In this document: piece after piece, positions 37,694-46,116 of the stretch | Layout: the number at the start of each line of letters is the position of its first letter | Position numbering within the stretch: position 1 is the stretch's first letter | Assembly: GCF_947491715.1 (NCBI RefSeq) | Contig: NZ_CANLKR010000005.1 | Span: 62,001 to 126,000 of the forward strand | DNA length: 64,000 nt | Reading direction: 5' to 3' | Origin: an uncultured Shewanella sp. | GTDB taxonomy: Bacteria > Pseudomonadota > Gammaproteobacteria > Enterobacterales > Shewanellaceae | Translations under genes and position numbers: made by a program | Notes under the pieces: generated by a model | Database searches by the model: none | The model's input: the letters and a program-made list of their open reading frames with translations, nothing else | What the model was told of the DNA's origin: nothing

Positions 37694-37785
37694 CCTTGGA
37701 TCTCCTGTATACCCTTTATACAAAAAGGTTTATCTTGCTTAGCATATTTCACCGCCGTTACACGATTAAAATACCTTACGCCCAT
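37690..37785 (-). CDS. Junction minigene B2 (31 aa)
   Basis: MGVRYFN copies the head of the 109-residue gene; VKYAKQDKPFCIKGIQEIQG copies the tail of the ATPase (VKCEYAKQDKPLCIQEIQG). The stop overlaps the 109-residue gene's start by ATGA. The internal part of the duplicated unit is deleted relative to B1. Confidence 0.45.
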   Translation of the reverse strand: MGVRYFNRVTAVKYAKQDKPFCIKGIQEIQG

Positions 37786-37991
37786 CCTTGGATCTCCTGT
37801 ATACCCTGTATGCCCTTCATACAAAAGGGTTTATCTTGCTTGGCATATTCACATTTCACCATCGATAAACGATACTGTGTCACTTGCTTAGCACTCGCTG
37901 ATGAAGATGATGCTTTAGCTTTAGGCCACCAATCGGCTCTGGAGCGAATTGTTGGACTGATCCTCGATTGATTGAAATACCTTACGCCCAT
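37776..37991 (-). CDS. Junction minigene B1 (71 aa)
   Basis: Residues 1-40 (MGVRYFNQSRISPTIRSRAD, WWPKAKASSSSASAKQVTQY) match the first 43 residues of the 109-residue gene; residues 45-71 (VKCEYAKQDKPFCMKGIQGI QEIQGWA) match the last residues of the ATPase, with one small internal duplication (IQGIQEIQG). It overlaps the ATPase stop by 10 bp in another frame. A clean head-of-next/tail-of-previous chimera. Confidence 0.5.
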   Translation of the reverse strand: MGVRYFNQSRISPTIRSRADWWPKAKASSSSASAKQVTQYRLSMVKCEYAKQDKPFCMKGIQGIQEIQGWA

Positions 37992-39973
37992 CCTTGGATC
38001 TCCTGTATACAAAGCGGTTTATCTTGCTTAGCATATTCACATTTCACCGCCGATAAAAAATGCGTCATTTCAAGAGGGGTCTGAGCCGCAGCAGCATTAA
38101 AACAGGCCGTTAGAGTAATGTTTCTGATCATGCCACCCGACACACTGAGTTTCGATAATTGCTTAAAATCCAGCTGTCCAACAGGCGCATTCTGCGGTAT
38201 GAGTGTTCGCCATAACTGTTCACGTTCATAGGCTGTGGGAAACGGAAAGCCAATGACAAACCTCAAGCGTCGAATAAAAGCGGCATCAAATGAATCTTTG
38301 AGGTTACTGGTTAATATGGCGATCCCTCGGTAAGTCTCTAAACGTTGTAATAAATAACTGACTTGGGCATTTGCAAATTTATCGTTGCTCGTAGACACTT
38401 GCGTGCGCTTACTGAACAAGGCATCCGCTTCATCAAACAATAAAATAGCGCCAGAACGCTCGGCGGCTAAAAACATTTGACTGAGGTTTTTTTCCGTATC
38501 GCCAATGTATTTACTCACCAAATGGCTTAAATCGACTCGATAAAGATCCAACTGTAAATGACTGGCAACATACTCTGCTGCTGTGGTTTTCCCCGTTCCA
38601 CTGGCACCATAAAACAGAGCTATCAAGCCTTTTCCTCGCCCGCCATTCGCATCAAAGCCCCACTTCTCATACACTTGAGACTTATACTTCACATGGGCAA
38701 TCAGACTTTCAATACTGTCAGCCTGCAGCGGTGGTAGTACAATATTAACCTCAGTTGTCGGCACTATTCGTTCAGCCAAACTATCAAGGTGTTGATGAGT
38801 ATGTTGGCGACATGTTTCCCATAAAGAAACGGGCTCCTCCAACCTTTGATATACATCGACTATTGAGCGAATTTGATGACAACTCAGATCAAAGTGAGAG
38901 GAAACCGCTCGTATATCACTGTGTAATTGAGGACTGCTTAGCAATTCTTGCCAGCAGAGTAATTGCTGTTTTGAGCTGGGTTTATACACCTCAAATGTAT
39001 ATTGACCGCGCAAATAATGTTGGCGCCGACTGCCACTCATACACAGCACTGGACACTTCAATAAATTGAAAAAATGATCAATTTGCTGCGCGCGCTCCTC
39101 GCTATTATCGATAGGATCATGGCAATCCACCAAGAGTAAATCATGACTCAGTACAATCTCCCTTTGCCACTTGATTGCAAACTCACCCAATTCATTGGCC
39201 GTTTTAGGAATAAAGCACGCTTGAAGCAATAACAAGCGTCTTGATAATTGATTAGCAAAGAACACAGCCACATCGCGTTTCAATTCATCAAGCTCTCCCG
39301 TTAACGTCATTAAACACGACGATTTTTGCGGCTGATGTTGCCAGATCTGCAGCATATTTTTTACCACAGCGTCATTACTGTCATCCAAGAGCACAGATTG
39401 ATAAGGAAGCGCTTGCACATAAGTCCTTAGTGCTTGATCTTCATCCTGTAGTCCCATAAGAAAGTGCAAAATTCTCTCTGGAACAATCAGCCTTGACTGG
39501 GTCACAGATTGATGGTCTTCTAGCTGTACTAAACCATGACGACGTAATGTTCCACTGGCCATAATGGCTTGCCATTCGGGCTGAGGTAAAATGGCCAACG
39601 CCAAACTAAAATTAACCACAATGGGCTCTTTAATTCCATTGGGATAGAGCAGCTCACTATCGAGTTCTGGAGCTATACACAAAAGCAATAACTGTTGCTC
39701 AAATGCCGTTAATGGATATAAATGAGACAAGTGATCAATCGGCAACAATGTGACAATATCCCGCTTAAACAGCTCACTAAGAGAGGGGGAAGGTGCTTCA
39801 TTATCTTGCTCAGAGCCATCGCTACTATAAGCTTGAGCTAGACGGTATTTCACATACTCGACAAAAGTTAATAGAAAGTGCTGATTGTCCTCAAGGCTCT
39901 GTGCCTGTAGGTATTCTCTGTCGCCTTTAAGGCTCCCCGTCATATGCTCAGCAAAAGAAGCGGCATTATTCAT
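37982..39973 (-). CDS. AAA+ ATPase of the eCIS (Afp15/Pvc15-like)
   Basis: 663 residues. The C-terminal AAA+ module has Walker A GASGTGKT (456-463), Walker B LLFDEAD (511-517), sensor-1 Asn557 in LTSN, and arginine-finger candidates in FIRRLRF (568-572). The N-terminal 400 residues are a family-specific domain with a degenerate second ATPase-like fold (LMTLTGELDELKRDVAVFFA). Members of this family are needed for eCIS assembly or cargo loading. It ends in frame overlap with minigene B1, and its head is copied in minigenes C1-C3. Confidence 0.9.
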   Translation of the reverse strand: MNNAASFAEHMTGSLKGDREYLQAQSLEDNQHFLLTFVEYVKYRLAQAYSSDGSEQDNEAPSPSLSELFKRDIVTLLPIDHLSHLYPLTAFEQQLLLLCIAPELDSELLYPNGIKEPIVVNFSLALAILPQPEWQAIMASGTLRRHGLVQLEDHQSVTQSRLIVPERILHFLMGLQDEDQALRTYVQALPYQSVLLDDSNDAVVKNMLQIWQHQPQKSSCLMTLTGELDELKRDVAVFFANQLSRRLLLLQACFIPKTANELGEFAIKWQREIVLSHDLLLVDCHDPIDNSEERAQQIDHFFNLLKCPVLCMSGSRRQHYLRGQYTFEVYKPSSKQQLLCWQELLSSPQLHSDIRAVSSHFDLSCHQIRSIVDVYQRLEEPVSLWETCRQHTHQHLDSLAERIVPTTEVNIVLPPLQADSIESLIAHVKYKSQVYEKWGFDANGGRGKGLIALFYGASGTGKTTAAEYVASHLQLDLYRVDLSHLVSKYIGDTEKNLSQMFLAAERSGAILLFDEADALFSKRTQVSTSNDKFANAQVSYLLQRLETYRGIAILTSNLKDSFDAAFIRRLRFVIGFPFPTAYEREQLWRTLIPQNAPVGQLDFKQLSKLSVSGGMIRNITLTACFNAAAAQTPLEMTHFLSAVKCEYAKQDKPLCIQEIQGWA

Positions 39974-40080
39974 TCAACCACCACACTTGGCGCACTATCA
40001 CTCGCCTCTGTGGAATGACCTATGATAGGCGCTGCCGAGTGATCAATGGTATGTTCTACAAAAGAAGTAGTATTATTCAT
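39970..40080 (-). CDS. Junction minigene C3 (36 aa)
   Basis: MNNTTSFVEHTIDHSAAPII then GHSTEASDSAPSVVVE. The head resembles the ATPase start (MNNAASFAEHMTG); the tail resembles the DUF4255 protein's end (SSPSVVIE). The stop overlaps the ATPase start. One of three copies with an exact 107 bp period. Confidence 0.5.
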   Translation of the reverse strand: MNNTTSFVEHTIDHSAAPIIGHSTEASDSAPSVVVE

Positions 40081-40187
40081 TCAATCACCACACTTGGCGC
40101 ACTATCACTCGCCTCTGTGGAATGACCAATGATAGGCGCTGCCGAGTTATCAATGGTACGTTCTACAAAAGAAGTAGTATTATTCAT
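40077..40187 (-). CDS. Junction minigene C2 (36 aa)
   Basis: MNNTTSFVERTIDNSAAPII then GHSTEASDSAPSVVIE. Differs from C3 at three residues (R/H, N/H, I/V), with no indels. ATGA overlaps at both ends. Confidence 0.5.
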   Translation of the reverse strand: MNNTTSFVERTIDNSAAPIIGHSTEASDSAPSVVIE

Positions 40188-40294
40188 TCAATCACCACAC
40201 TTGGCGCACTATCACTCGCCTCTGTGAAATGCTCTATGATAGGCGCTGCCGAATGATCAATGGTATGTTCTACAAAAGAAGTAGTAGTATTCAT
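40184..40294 (-). CDS. Junction minigene C1 (36 aa)
   Basis: MNTTTSFVEHTIDHSAAPII then EHFTEASDSAPSVVIE. Starts on the stop of the DUF4255 gene (ATGA overlap). All three C copies are 111 nt including the stop and all remain open although the 107 bp unit shifts frame. Confidence 0.5.
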   Translation of the reverse strand: MNTTTSFVEHTIDHSAAPIIEHFTEASDSAPSVVIE

Positions 40295-41751
40295 TCAATC
40301 ACCACACTTGGTGAGCTATAGCGTCCTTCATCGACACCGCCTTGATCTCGTTCAAGCTCACTCTGTCCATACTTTAATTTGTCGACTTGTACACGAACGA
40401 GGTAATGCCCTCGATTTAATCCTGCCGCTTTAAACGCCAGAGCGTGCATTGACGGCAGTTGGTCAAAGCCATAACAGAGCAACACCTGATGACTATTCTG
40501 CTTATGTAAAGTGTAATACTGAGCACCATCTTGTAATAACCACTGCTGGTTGAGCGTGATTTGGCTTATTCTGGCCGATTGAGAGAGTGCTATGCCTAAA
40601 TTGGAGAATTGCTGGCTAAGTTCTGTGATATTTCCCTGACTTAATGCTTCAATATTCAGTGTTAACACTAATGTCAGCGCATCTTCCAACTGATAAGATT
40701 GTCCATTCACATCCTCATTATTGAGCCAGACGATAACTGACTGTTCATGGTGCGGAAAAGGTAAAATATCCACAATTAATAATGGCAAGACCTCATTGAA
40801 CACTTCTGTGCTTGCACGGTATTCAACCTGAGTCAAATCAGGTTGCACCACAAAAGGATAAGGATCGGAATAAATTATTTTTGGAGTTTTACCGAGTCTG
40901 TCCGTTCGAGATAACCTTAAGTGATTTAACCCCGCTTTGACTTGCTCAGGTAGAACGATACCCAAGACATTACCGACATAAGAAACAGGGGAGACCATCA
41001 CCCCCGCCTCCTCAAATTGCACCTGAGATGAAGAGTCTGCGCCTTGAGTGTTCAAACTTAATGTAAAAGAAGCATTAGGATCATAACGCCAATAATCCAC
41101 TGACAAGGATTCAATCACAGGCATTAATTTAGCGACAGCAAAATCACTCACACCATGCACAGGCAAAGGCTTTTCTACCGCAAAATCACTTTCCATTAAA
41201 ATCACCGATACTTCATAATTGAGAGAATGCTGATGAGGTAATTGAAAGAAGGACGCCCACATTTTCGTCACATCTTCCAATGAGAGCATAATAGGTTCAA
41301 TTTTGATCCTAGCTTGCTGAGTGTGTAAATTCGAAGACATTAATATGCTGTCGGCCCCTAGGCTCAATTGATACTGCATAATCTCATTCGGTGTAATAAA
41401 AGGCTGAGCATGTAATTCGACAATGGTCGCCCCCATCATTTTTTGCGGCTCTAACGTTAAATCTTGACCATAAAAACTCAAATGATATTTAAGATTAAGT
41501 GGCACTTGTGGCTGCTTAATCAAGGATCCATCTGCTCTGCGAGTGGCCAGATCATTGTTACGCAAGGTGTGATTAAACTCGATATCGTATAAATACAAGT
41601 TCACCCCTATCATCTGCCCATCATCTTTTTCAGGACGACGATGAATAACCTGTGGCGCAGCCGATAAAAATGGCACTTTATTCAATGCATTTAATATCTT
41701 TTGCGAAAATACCGCTGTGGTCACCGCTATCGAAAGGTAATTACTCATCAT
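40291..41751 (-). CDS. DUF4255 (Pvc16/Afp16-like) tail terminator cap protein
   Basis: 486 residues. The N-terminal 190 residues form the DUF4255 domain: LSIAVTTAVFSQKILNALNK, INLYLYDIEFNHTLRNNDLA-like text (VNLYLYDIEFNHTLRNNDLA), RRADGSLIKQPQVPLNLKYH, LSFYGQDLTLEPQKMMG. The rest is immunoglobulin-like strands. DUF4255 proteins cap the tube/sheath distal end and fix the length. ATG at 41751 or 41748 (tandem Met). Minigene D1 lies upstream, C1-C3 downstream. Confidence 0.85.
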   Translation of the reverse strand: MMSNYLSIAVTTAVFSQKILNALNKVPFLSAAPQVIHRRPEKDDGQMIGVNLYLYDIEFNHTLRNNDLATRRADGSLIKQPQVPLNLKYHLSFYGQDLTLEPQKMMGATIVELHAQPFITPNEIMQYQLSLGADSILMSSNLHTQQARIKIEPIMLSLEDVTKMWASFFQLPHQHSLNYEVSVILMESDFAVEKPLPVHGVSDFAVAKLMPVIESLSVDYWRYDPNASFTLSLNTQGADSSSQVQFEEAGVMVSPVSYVGNVLGIVLPEQVKAGLNHLRLSRTDRLGKTPKIIYSDPYPFVVQPDLTQVEYRASTEVFNEVLPLLIVDILPFPHHEQSVIVWLNNEDVNGQSYQLEDALTLVLTLNIEALSQGNITELSQQFSNLGIALSQSARISQITLNQQWLLQDGAQYYTLHKQNSHQVLLCYGFDQLPSMHALAFKAAGLNRGHYLVRVQVDKLKYGQSELERDQGGVDEGRYSSPSVVIE

Positions 41752-41897
41752 TTCCCCTCAATCGCTGATTGTTTCTCAGGGCGACGATGAATAACCTGTG
41801 GCGCCGCCGATAAAAATGGCACTTTGTTTAATGCATTTAATATCTTTTGAGAAAATACCGCTGTGGTCACCGCTATCGAAAGGTCATTACTCATCAT
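41748..41897 (-). CDS. Junction minigene D1 (49 aa)
   Basis: MMSNDLSIAVTTAVFSQKIL, NALNKVPFLSAAPQVIHRRP, EKQSAIEGK. Residues 1-42 copy the DUF4255 start (one substitution, Y5D); the tail comes from the 3' end of the 1167-residue gene read in another frame (SAIEGK from TCAGCGATTGAGGGGAAA). Stop overlaps the DUF4255 tandem ATGs; its start overlaps the end of the 1167-residue gene. Confidence 0.5.
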   Translation of the reverse strand: MMSNDLSIAVTTAVFSQKILNALNKVPFLSAAPQVIHRRPEKQSAIEGK

Positions 41898-44800
41898 TTC
41901 CCCTCAATCGCTGATTGTAATCAGACAACGTCATGGTGGGCCTAGGCCTTTTTTTCACCGCACTTTTTAGGACTGAAAACCCAGGACGATTGTAAATGAT
42001 CCGCCCCACATTTAACCTCACAGGCGATGGCTGAGCCGCGTCTGAACTTTTATCCTTCCCCAGTGGCAACACCTGTGTTGCTAATGCTGCAGGACTCACA
42101 CCACTCACTTCATTATTAAGGGGCATGTTTAGGTGACTTGAGTGTTGAATAAGTGCGTCATTCTTTGACTTAACACTGTTTACATCAATATTGCTTAACG
42201 GGCGTTCATGTGGCTGAACGCTGTTTAAGCGAGTATTGCTTAACGGGAGATCATGTGGCTCACCCTGTGGTAATGATTGAGATTGCAATGGCGCGCTGTG
42301 TGACTGCAAAGGCTGAGATAAAGCATGCTGAAATTGACCGAGGCTCTTTTGAGAAATACTAGCTTGAGAAGTACTAGCTTGAGAAGTGCTAGCTTGGCCG
42401 ATGCGAGTTAAAGAAGTCCCCGTGTTAGCTAGAGTCACAGGCTTTCCATCGCCTGCATGTACCTGACTAACATTATGATCAGCATGAGCCTGAATAAGCT
42501 TCTCATCTTCTGTTAATCGACTCTCAGTGTCATATGTCGGCTCATTGAGCCTTAAATCAGCCCTTTCACGAGAGCCACTATCGGTTAAGGGAACCCTGGC
42601 ATGATTTTTAATAAGATTCTGATATTCTGAATGAATATGACTTTGATGCCGATAACCATTAACGGTATTTACCAGAGTCGATAATGGACTATCTGCGTTC
42701 GCTATCAATAAGGGACTCGTATCACTGCTCGAAAATGAGTCCTCAAGTGATGCACTTGTGACACTGGCATTATCCTCACTTGTATTGCCACCGTTTTGCT
42801 CCTCCAAAATAGGCACCATCGACTCTCCTCCTTCAAGCCCAAAGTGCTTCAAACCCCCATTGACATCATGAATATTATGCCAATGGGGTAACACACTCGA
42901 GTCAGGCTTCGAGAATTGATGCAAACGGCGAATAAGCAACTCACGCACGGCTTCATCCTCGATTTCATTTTGACTCGCTAGCCCTTTGTTAAGTGCAAAT
43001 AGCCGCCGCTCTAGATGTTTAAACTCATCACCTAGCGCCTTGCCATTTTGCATCCAACTGGGTAAATCGAGTAACAGTGAGGAAATCACACTGGGCTGAA
43101 GCGGTGAATATTGTGGCGGTAAAGACCCACTTTTGCCTAATGGGGATAAAGCGGTTTGTATGGCATTTAATAACAAGCCTGATGTCACTGAATTTAGCCC
43201 TGTCTTTAAACCTAACGCTTGCTTTGAAGGCCAATTTGCGCTGTTTTCGATAAAGGCTAAAGGAGAAAGATAGGACTCAATATCATTCACCATATTGTTA
43301 TCATGGTTGTGAATAGACTTATCGAAACTTGATTCAACACGTCTCTTGACTGCATCAAAATCTAACAGCATGGGAGCGGTACATTCTGGAAAAATTGATG
43401 ATTGTCTTCGACTTCCTACACCACTTACTACACCACTTAGACTGCTTAGCCAATGTCCCCATGGTGAAAGGTGATTAAGCCTTCCAGTTGAAGATCGATT
43501 TAGCCCTTGTGCAAGCCCTTGCGCCAAGTCAGACAATAACGATAATGCCCTCGCCTTTGACAATGCCATTGCCACTTTGCTTTTCTTCATCCTCATGTTA
43601 TCGAATAAAGTCGATAGTCGAGCGCCGTATTCTTCCCTTGCTGTAATAAAACGTTGACTGAAAAAATCGGGCTCAAATGCACTCGGTCGTGCAGGAGCCT
43701 CACCCCTATGCTGAAAATAATGCTGAAAATAATGTTGAAATGAGTGGTCATCACCAGAGCCAAACATTGCCCCTTGATTATCCATCAATAAATGCCGCCG
43801 GATCCCTTCAGTCAATTGGCTTAAGTTTGCTTGTTGAAAAACGGCTTTAGTTAAATATTGATCTAAGCTTTTACCGTGTTCATCTTGTGGATGGCGAGGT
43901 TCAATCCTCAAAGTTGCTAAGTGCTCCCTTAAAGATGACACCAAATAAGCGGTCACTGTCTCATCGGGGATTTTGTGAGCGTCAGCTTTTATGTCAGCCC
44001 GTCCTTGATTGTCTAAGCTATTACCTAAGTCATTGCCTAAGCTATTGCCTAAAAAAAGGTGTTCTCTGTTTTGTTGAGGCGAAGCTGCCCATCTCGCATC
44101 TAAAGCCAAGCGCTTCATCAACCCAGTTTGTACTTGCTGCGCTAGCCCATTTAATACCGACTTCACTTCACGTTCATCAATCTGGCGTCGCTGAACCTCT
44201 GTTCCCTGATGACACATTGTTTGAATTAAGCCATCGCTGAGTCCCCGATAGAACAGCTGAAATGCCTTATTGTCTGAGTATGACGTCAATGCCTCATGCA
44301 TTCGCGAAGATCCAGCCTCAAGTGTCTGTTTGTTCCCACAAGCCACATTTTGAGCCAGTCTCTCTTGTAAAGAGCCGAATACCTTACGCCCCTGTTTTCC
44401 ATCAGAGCCTTTCGAAACACGGGAGCCTTGATCTTCTTCTGGATACGACGCTTTTCTTGACCATGACGTCAAAGGCATATTCGATGTTCGCGGCCTTTGA
44501 TTAAGCCGCGTGATAATCTTTGATTCTAACTTTTTGAGAGTAGACAGCTTATCCAAGTCCGCTTGTACTTTCCTATCCAAGCCGCTATCAAAGCCGCTAT
44601 CAAGGCCAGCATAAAAGTCACTATCGATTTTACTGTCTAGGCCATGATGAATATCGCTCGCAGCTTGAGCAGAATAAACAGAGTCAGCTTGAACTTGCGT
44701 CTTCTGAGTTTGCCTTCCCCAAGCAAAAGCCTCTTCATTTAAGCGACGCGTTGGAGAGGATTGCAAATTTGGAGGTAATTGAAAGTGCGCTTTCTTATGC

Positions 44801-45390
44801 ACATATTCACCCCGCCCTTGAAAATCGCCGTCCACTTTTTGCTTATCAGCAAGCGCACTTCGTTTAAAATCGGCCCTTATTTGAGTGAGCTTTTCAGAAT
44901 GCGCGCCTGTTTTCTCATTGCTTGCTTCAGTAGAAAAATGAATCAAGGAAGAGTCAGCTTGCTGATGCATCCTTGTTTGTTGCCCATCACTTGATAGCGT
45001 TTTTACGTTTTTTCCTTCAGAAATAGGTGGTTGCTCTTCAAATCTAGGGGCATCAAGTCTAGAAGTATCAAGTCTAGGAACATTAAATTTAGCGTCATCA
45101 GCGCTAAGTGCGCCTAATGATTCTGTCTGTTCTTGATGAGAAAAATGCCCTTGTCCCAAATGCGTCGTTTGGGGCTCAAATGCTCTGCCACTTTTGCCTA
45201 TAGCACGGGAAACATTAGGCCTTGATAGCCCCAAATCATGCCAACTTAACATCAGTGTGCTTTCATCCATTGATAAAGCCTCTACCATCAGTTGATGCAG
45301 AAACGGCGAAATGTAAGGCGGATTAACCTGATTATCCCCTCGTAATGACGTGACTAGTCCTTGCCAGAAACTATTCATGTAGTTGCTCAA
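41887..45390 (-). CDS. Large low-complexity eCIS protein (1167 aa), possible tape measure/scaffold
   Basis: 1167 residues, no family recognised, no signal peptide. Polar and disordered with many short internal duplications: LDTSRLDAPRFE, DSDFYAGLDSGFDSGLD, NSLGNDLGNSLDNQ, QYFQHYFQHYFQH-type, QASTSQASTSQASISQ. Helical stretches lie at about 500-700 (LSALFDNMRMKKSKVAMALS-like region) and 760-900. Its place between the baseplate/Zn gene and the cap gene, and its length, would suit a length-control or scaffold role like Afp14, but nothing in the sequence proves it. It overlaps the preceding gene by 20 bp. Confidence 0.6.
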   Translation of the reverse strand: MSNYMNSFWQGLVTSLRGDNQVNPPYISPFLHQLMVEALSMDESTLMLSWHDLGLSRPNVSRAIGKSGRAFEPQTTHLGQGHFSHQEQTESLGALSADDAKFNVPRLDTSRLDAPRFEEQPPISEGKNVKTLSSDGQQTRMHQQADSSLIHFSTEASNEKTGAHSEKLTQIRADFKRSALADKQKVDGDFQGRGEYVHKKAHFQLPPNLQSSPTRRLNEEAFAWGRQTQKTQVQADSVYSAQAASDIHHGLDSKIDSDFYAGLDSGFDSGLDRKVQADLDKLSTLKKLESKIITRLNQRPRTSNMPLTSWSRKASYPEEDQGSRVSKGSDGKQGRKVFGSLQERLAQNVACGNKQTLEAGSSRMHEALTSYSDNKAFQLFYRGLSDGLIQTMCHQGTEVQRRQIDEREVKSVLNGLAQQVQTGLMKRLALDARWAASPQQNREHLFLGNSLGNDLGNSLDNQGRADIKADAHKIPDETVTAYLVSSLREHLATLRIEPRHPQDEHGKSLDQYLTKAVFQQANLSQLTEGIRRHLLMDNQGAMFGSGDDHSFQHYFQHYFQHRGEAPARPSAFEPDFFSQRFITAREEYGARLSTLFDNMRMKKSKVAMALSKARALSLLSDLAQGLAQGLNRSSTGRLNHLSPWGHWLSSLSGVVSGVGSRRQSSIFPECTAPMLLDFDAVKRRVESSFDKSIHNHDNNMVNDIESYLSPLAFIENSANWPSKQALGLKTGLNSVTSGLLLNAIQTALSPLGKSGSLPPQYSPLQPSVISSLLLDLPSWMQNGKALGDEFKHLERRLFALNKGLASQNEIEDEAVRELLIRRLHQFSKPDSSVLPHWHNIHDVNGGLKHFGLEGGESMVPILEEQNGGNTSEDNASVTSASLEDSFSSSDTSPLLIANADSPLSTLVNTVNGYRHQSHIHSEYQNLIKNHARVPLTDSGSRERADLRLNEPTYDTESRLTEDEKLIQAHADHNVSQVHAGDGKPVTLANTGTSLTRIGQASTSQASTSQASISQKSLGQFQHALSQPLQSHSAPLQSQSLPQGEPHDLPLSNTRLNSVQPHERPLSNIDVNSVKSKNDALIQHSSHLNMPLNNEVSGVSPAALATQVLPLGKDKSSDAAQPSPVRLNVGRIIYNRPGFSVLKSAVKKRPRPTMTLSDYNQRLRGNDE

Positions 45391-46111
45391 TGTAGTATTT
45401 TCTTCTCACATCTGACAATGAAAGAATATCCCCTTCCCACCAGCCAAATGCTCTGGCTAGCAATTGCACTTCACTCAATATGATCTGGGCTTTATTGTCA
45501 ATTTCATGCCATAGGAAATTGGCAATATCAAAAGGCTCTCCCCAACTATGTTCACATTCTGGACAAGCCAGCCTGCAGACAATCTCACTGTGAGGATCTA
45601 AGGTTTTTATATGCTGTGATACTTGTTCTACAAGGCTGATAGGCATGGCATCAATGGGCGTATACACGCCATCCACCAGCCATTGAAAAACACAGGCTTT
45701 CATTAATGCATAAGCCGCACCTTCTTCATCTTCAACCTCAAGATAAGGTGCGATCATTTCTAAATCGTAACAAGTGGGAGGCCGACAGATAATTTGATGA
45801 TTATCAATATCAATGCTCCTTTCTCCTCCATCCCAAACTGGCACATTGGGATCGCAGATCACCTGTGAGTCCAACTGAAATTCCACTTTCTCAGCACACT
45901 TAGGACACTGAGAATGTGCTTCAATATCTGAGCCAAACAAGCTATCACGAAAACGAAATAGCTTGGTATTTCTTTGCCCAATCGACAAAAGTGAAAATTC
46001 ATTCATTGCAATAGTGGGATGCGCCGCCGCCAGTAATAAAATGGCTTTATGCCAATAATTTTTACTGAGCGCAGCTTCCCACAATGTGACAATGTCATTG
46101 GATGTCAGCAT
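45371..46111 (-). CDS. T4-type baseplate protein with zinc ribbon
   Basis: 246 residues. NYWHKAILLLAAAHPTIAMN and LSIGQRNTKLFRFRDSLFG resemble the T4-like baseplate protein family found next to the tube gene in eCIS. Two CxxC pairs (CPKC about residue 82, CPEC about residue 190) are likely to bind zinc. The C-terminal 45 residues (IDNKAQIILSEVQLLARAFG, WWEGDILSLSDVRRKYYIEQ) look like the small DUF6760-type protein that is a separate gene elsewhere, so this may be a fusion. It starts 5 bp after the tube gene. Confidence 0.65.
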   Translation of the reverse strand: MLTSNDIVTLWEAALSKNYWHKAILLLAAAHPTIAMNEFSLLSIGQRNTKLFRFRDSLFGSDIEAHSQCPKCAEKVEFQLDSQVICDPNVPVWDGGERSIDIDNHQIICRPPTCYDLEMIAPYLEVEDEEGAAYALMKACVFQWLVDGVYTPIDAMPISLVEQVSQHIKTLDPHSEIVCRLACPECEHSWGEPFDIANFLWHEIDNKAQIILSEVQLLARAFGWWEGDILSLSDVRRKYYIEQLHE

Positions 46112-46116
46112 ATTGC

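Larger units (their letters stand above)
39970..40294. repeat. Three tandem 107 bp junction repeats
   Basis: Starts at 40294, 40187, 40080, then the ATPase start at 39973: a constant 107 bp step. Copies differ by a few substitutions only. Each contains the 3' end of the upstream gene type and the 5' end of the downstream gene type. Confidence 0.92.

Noticed and set aside
39970..40294. CRISPR array
   Set aside because: The 107 bp repeats are contiguous, without spacers, and are coding.
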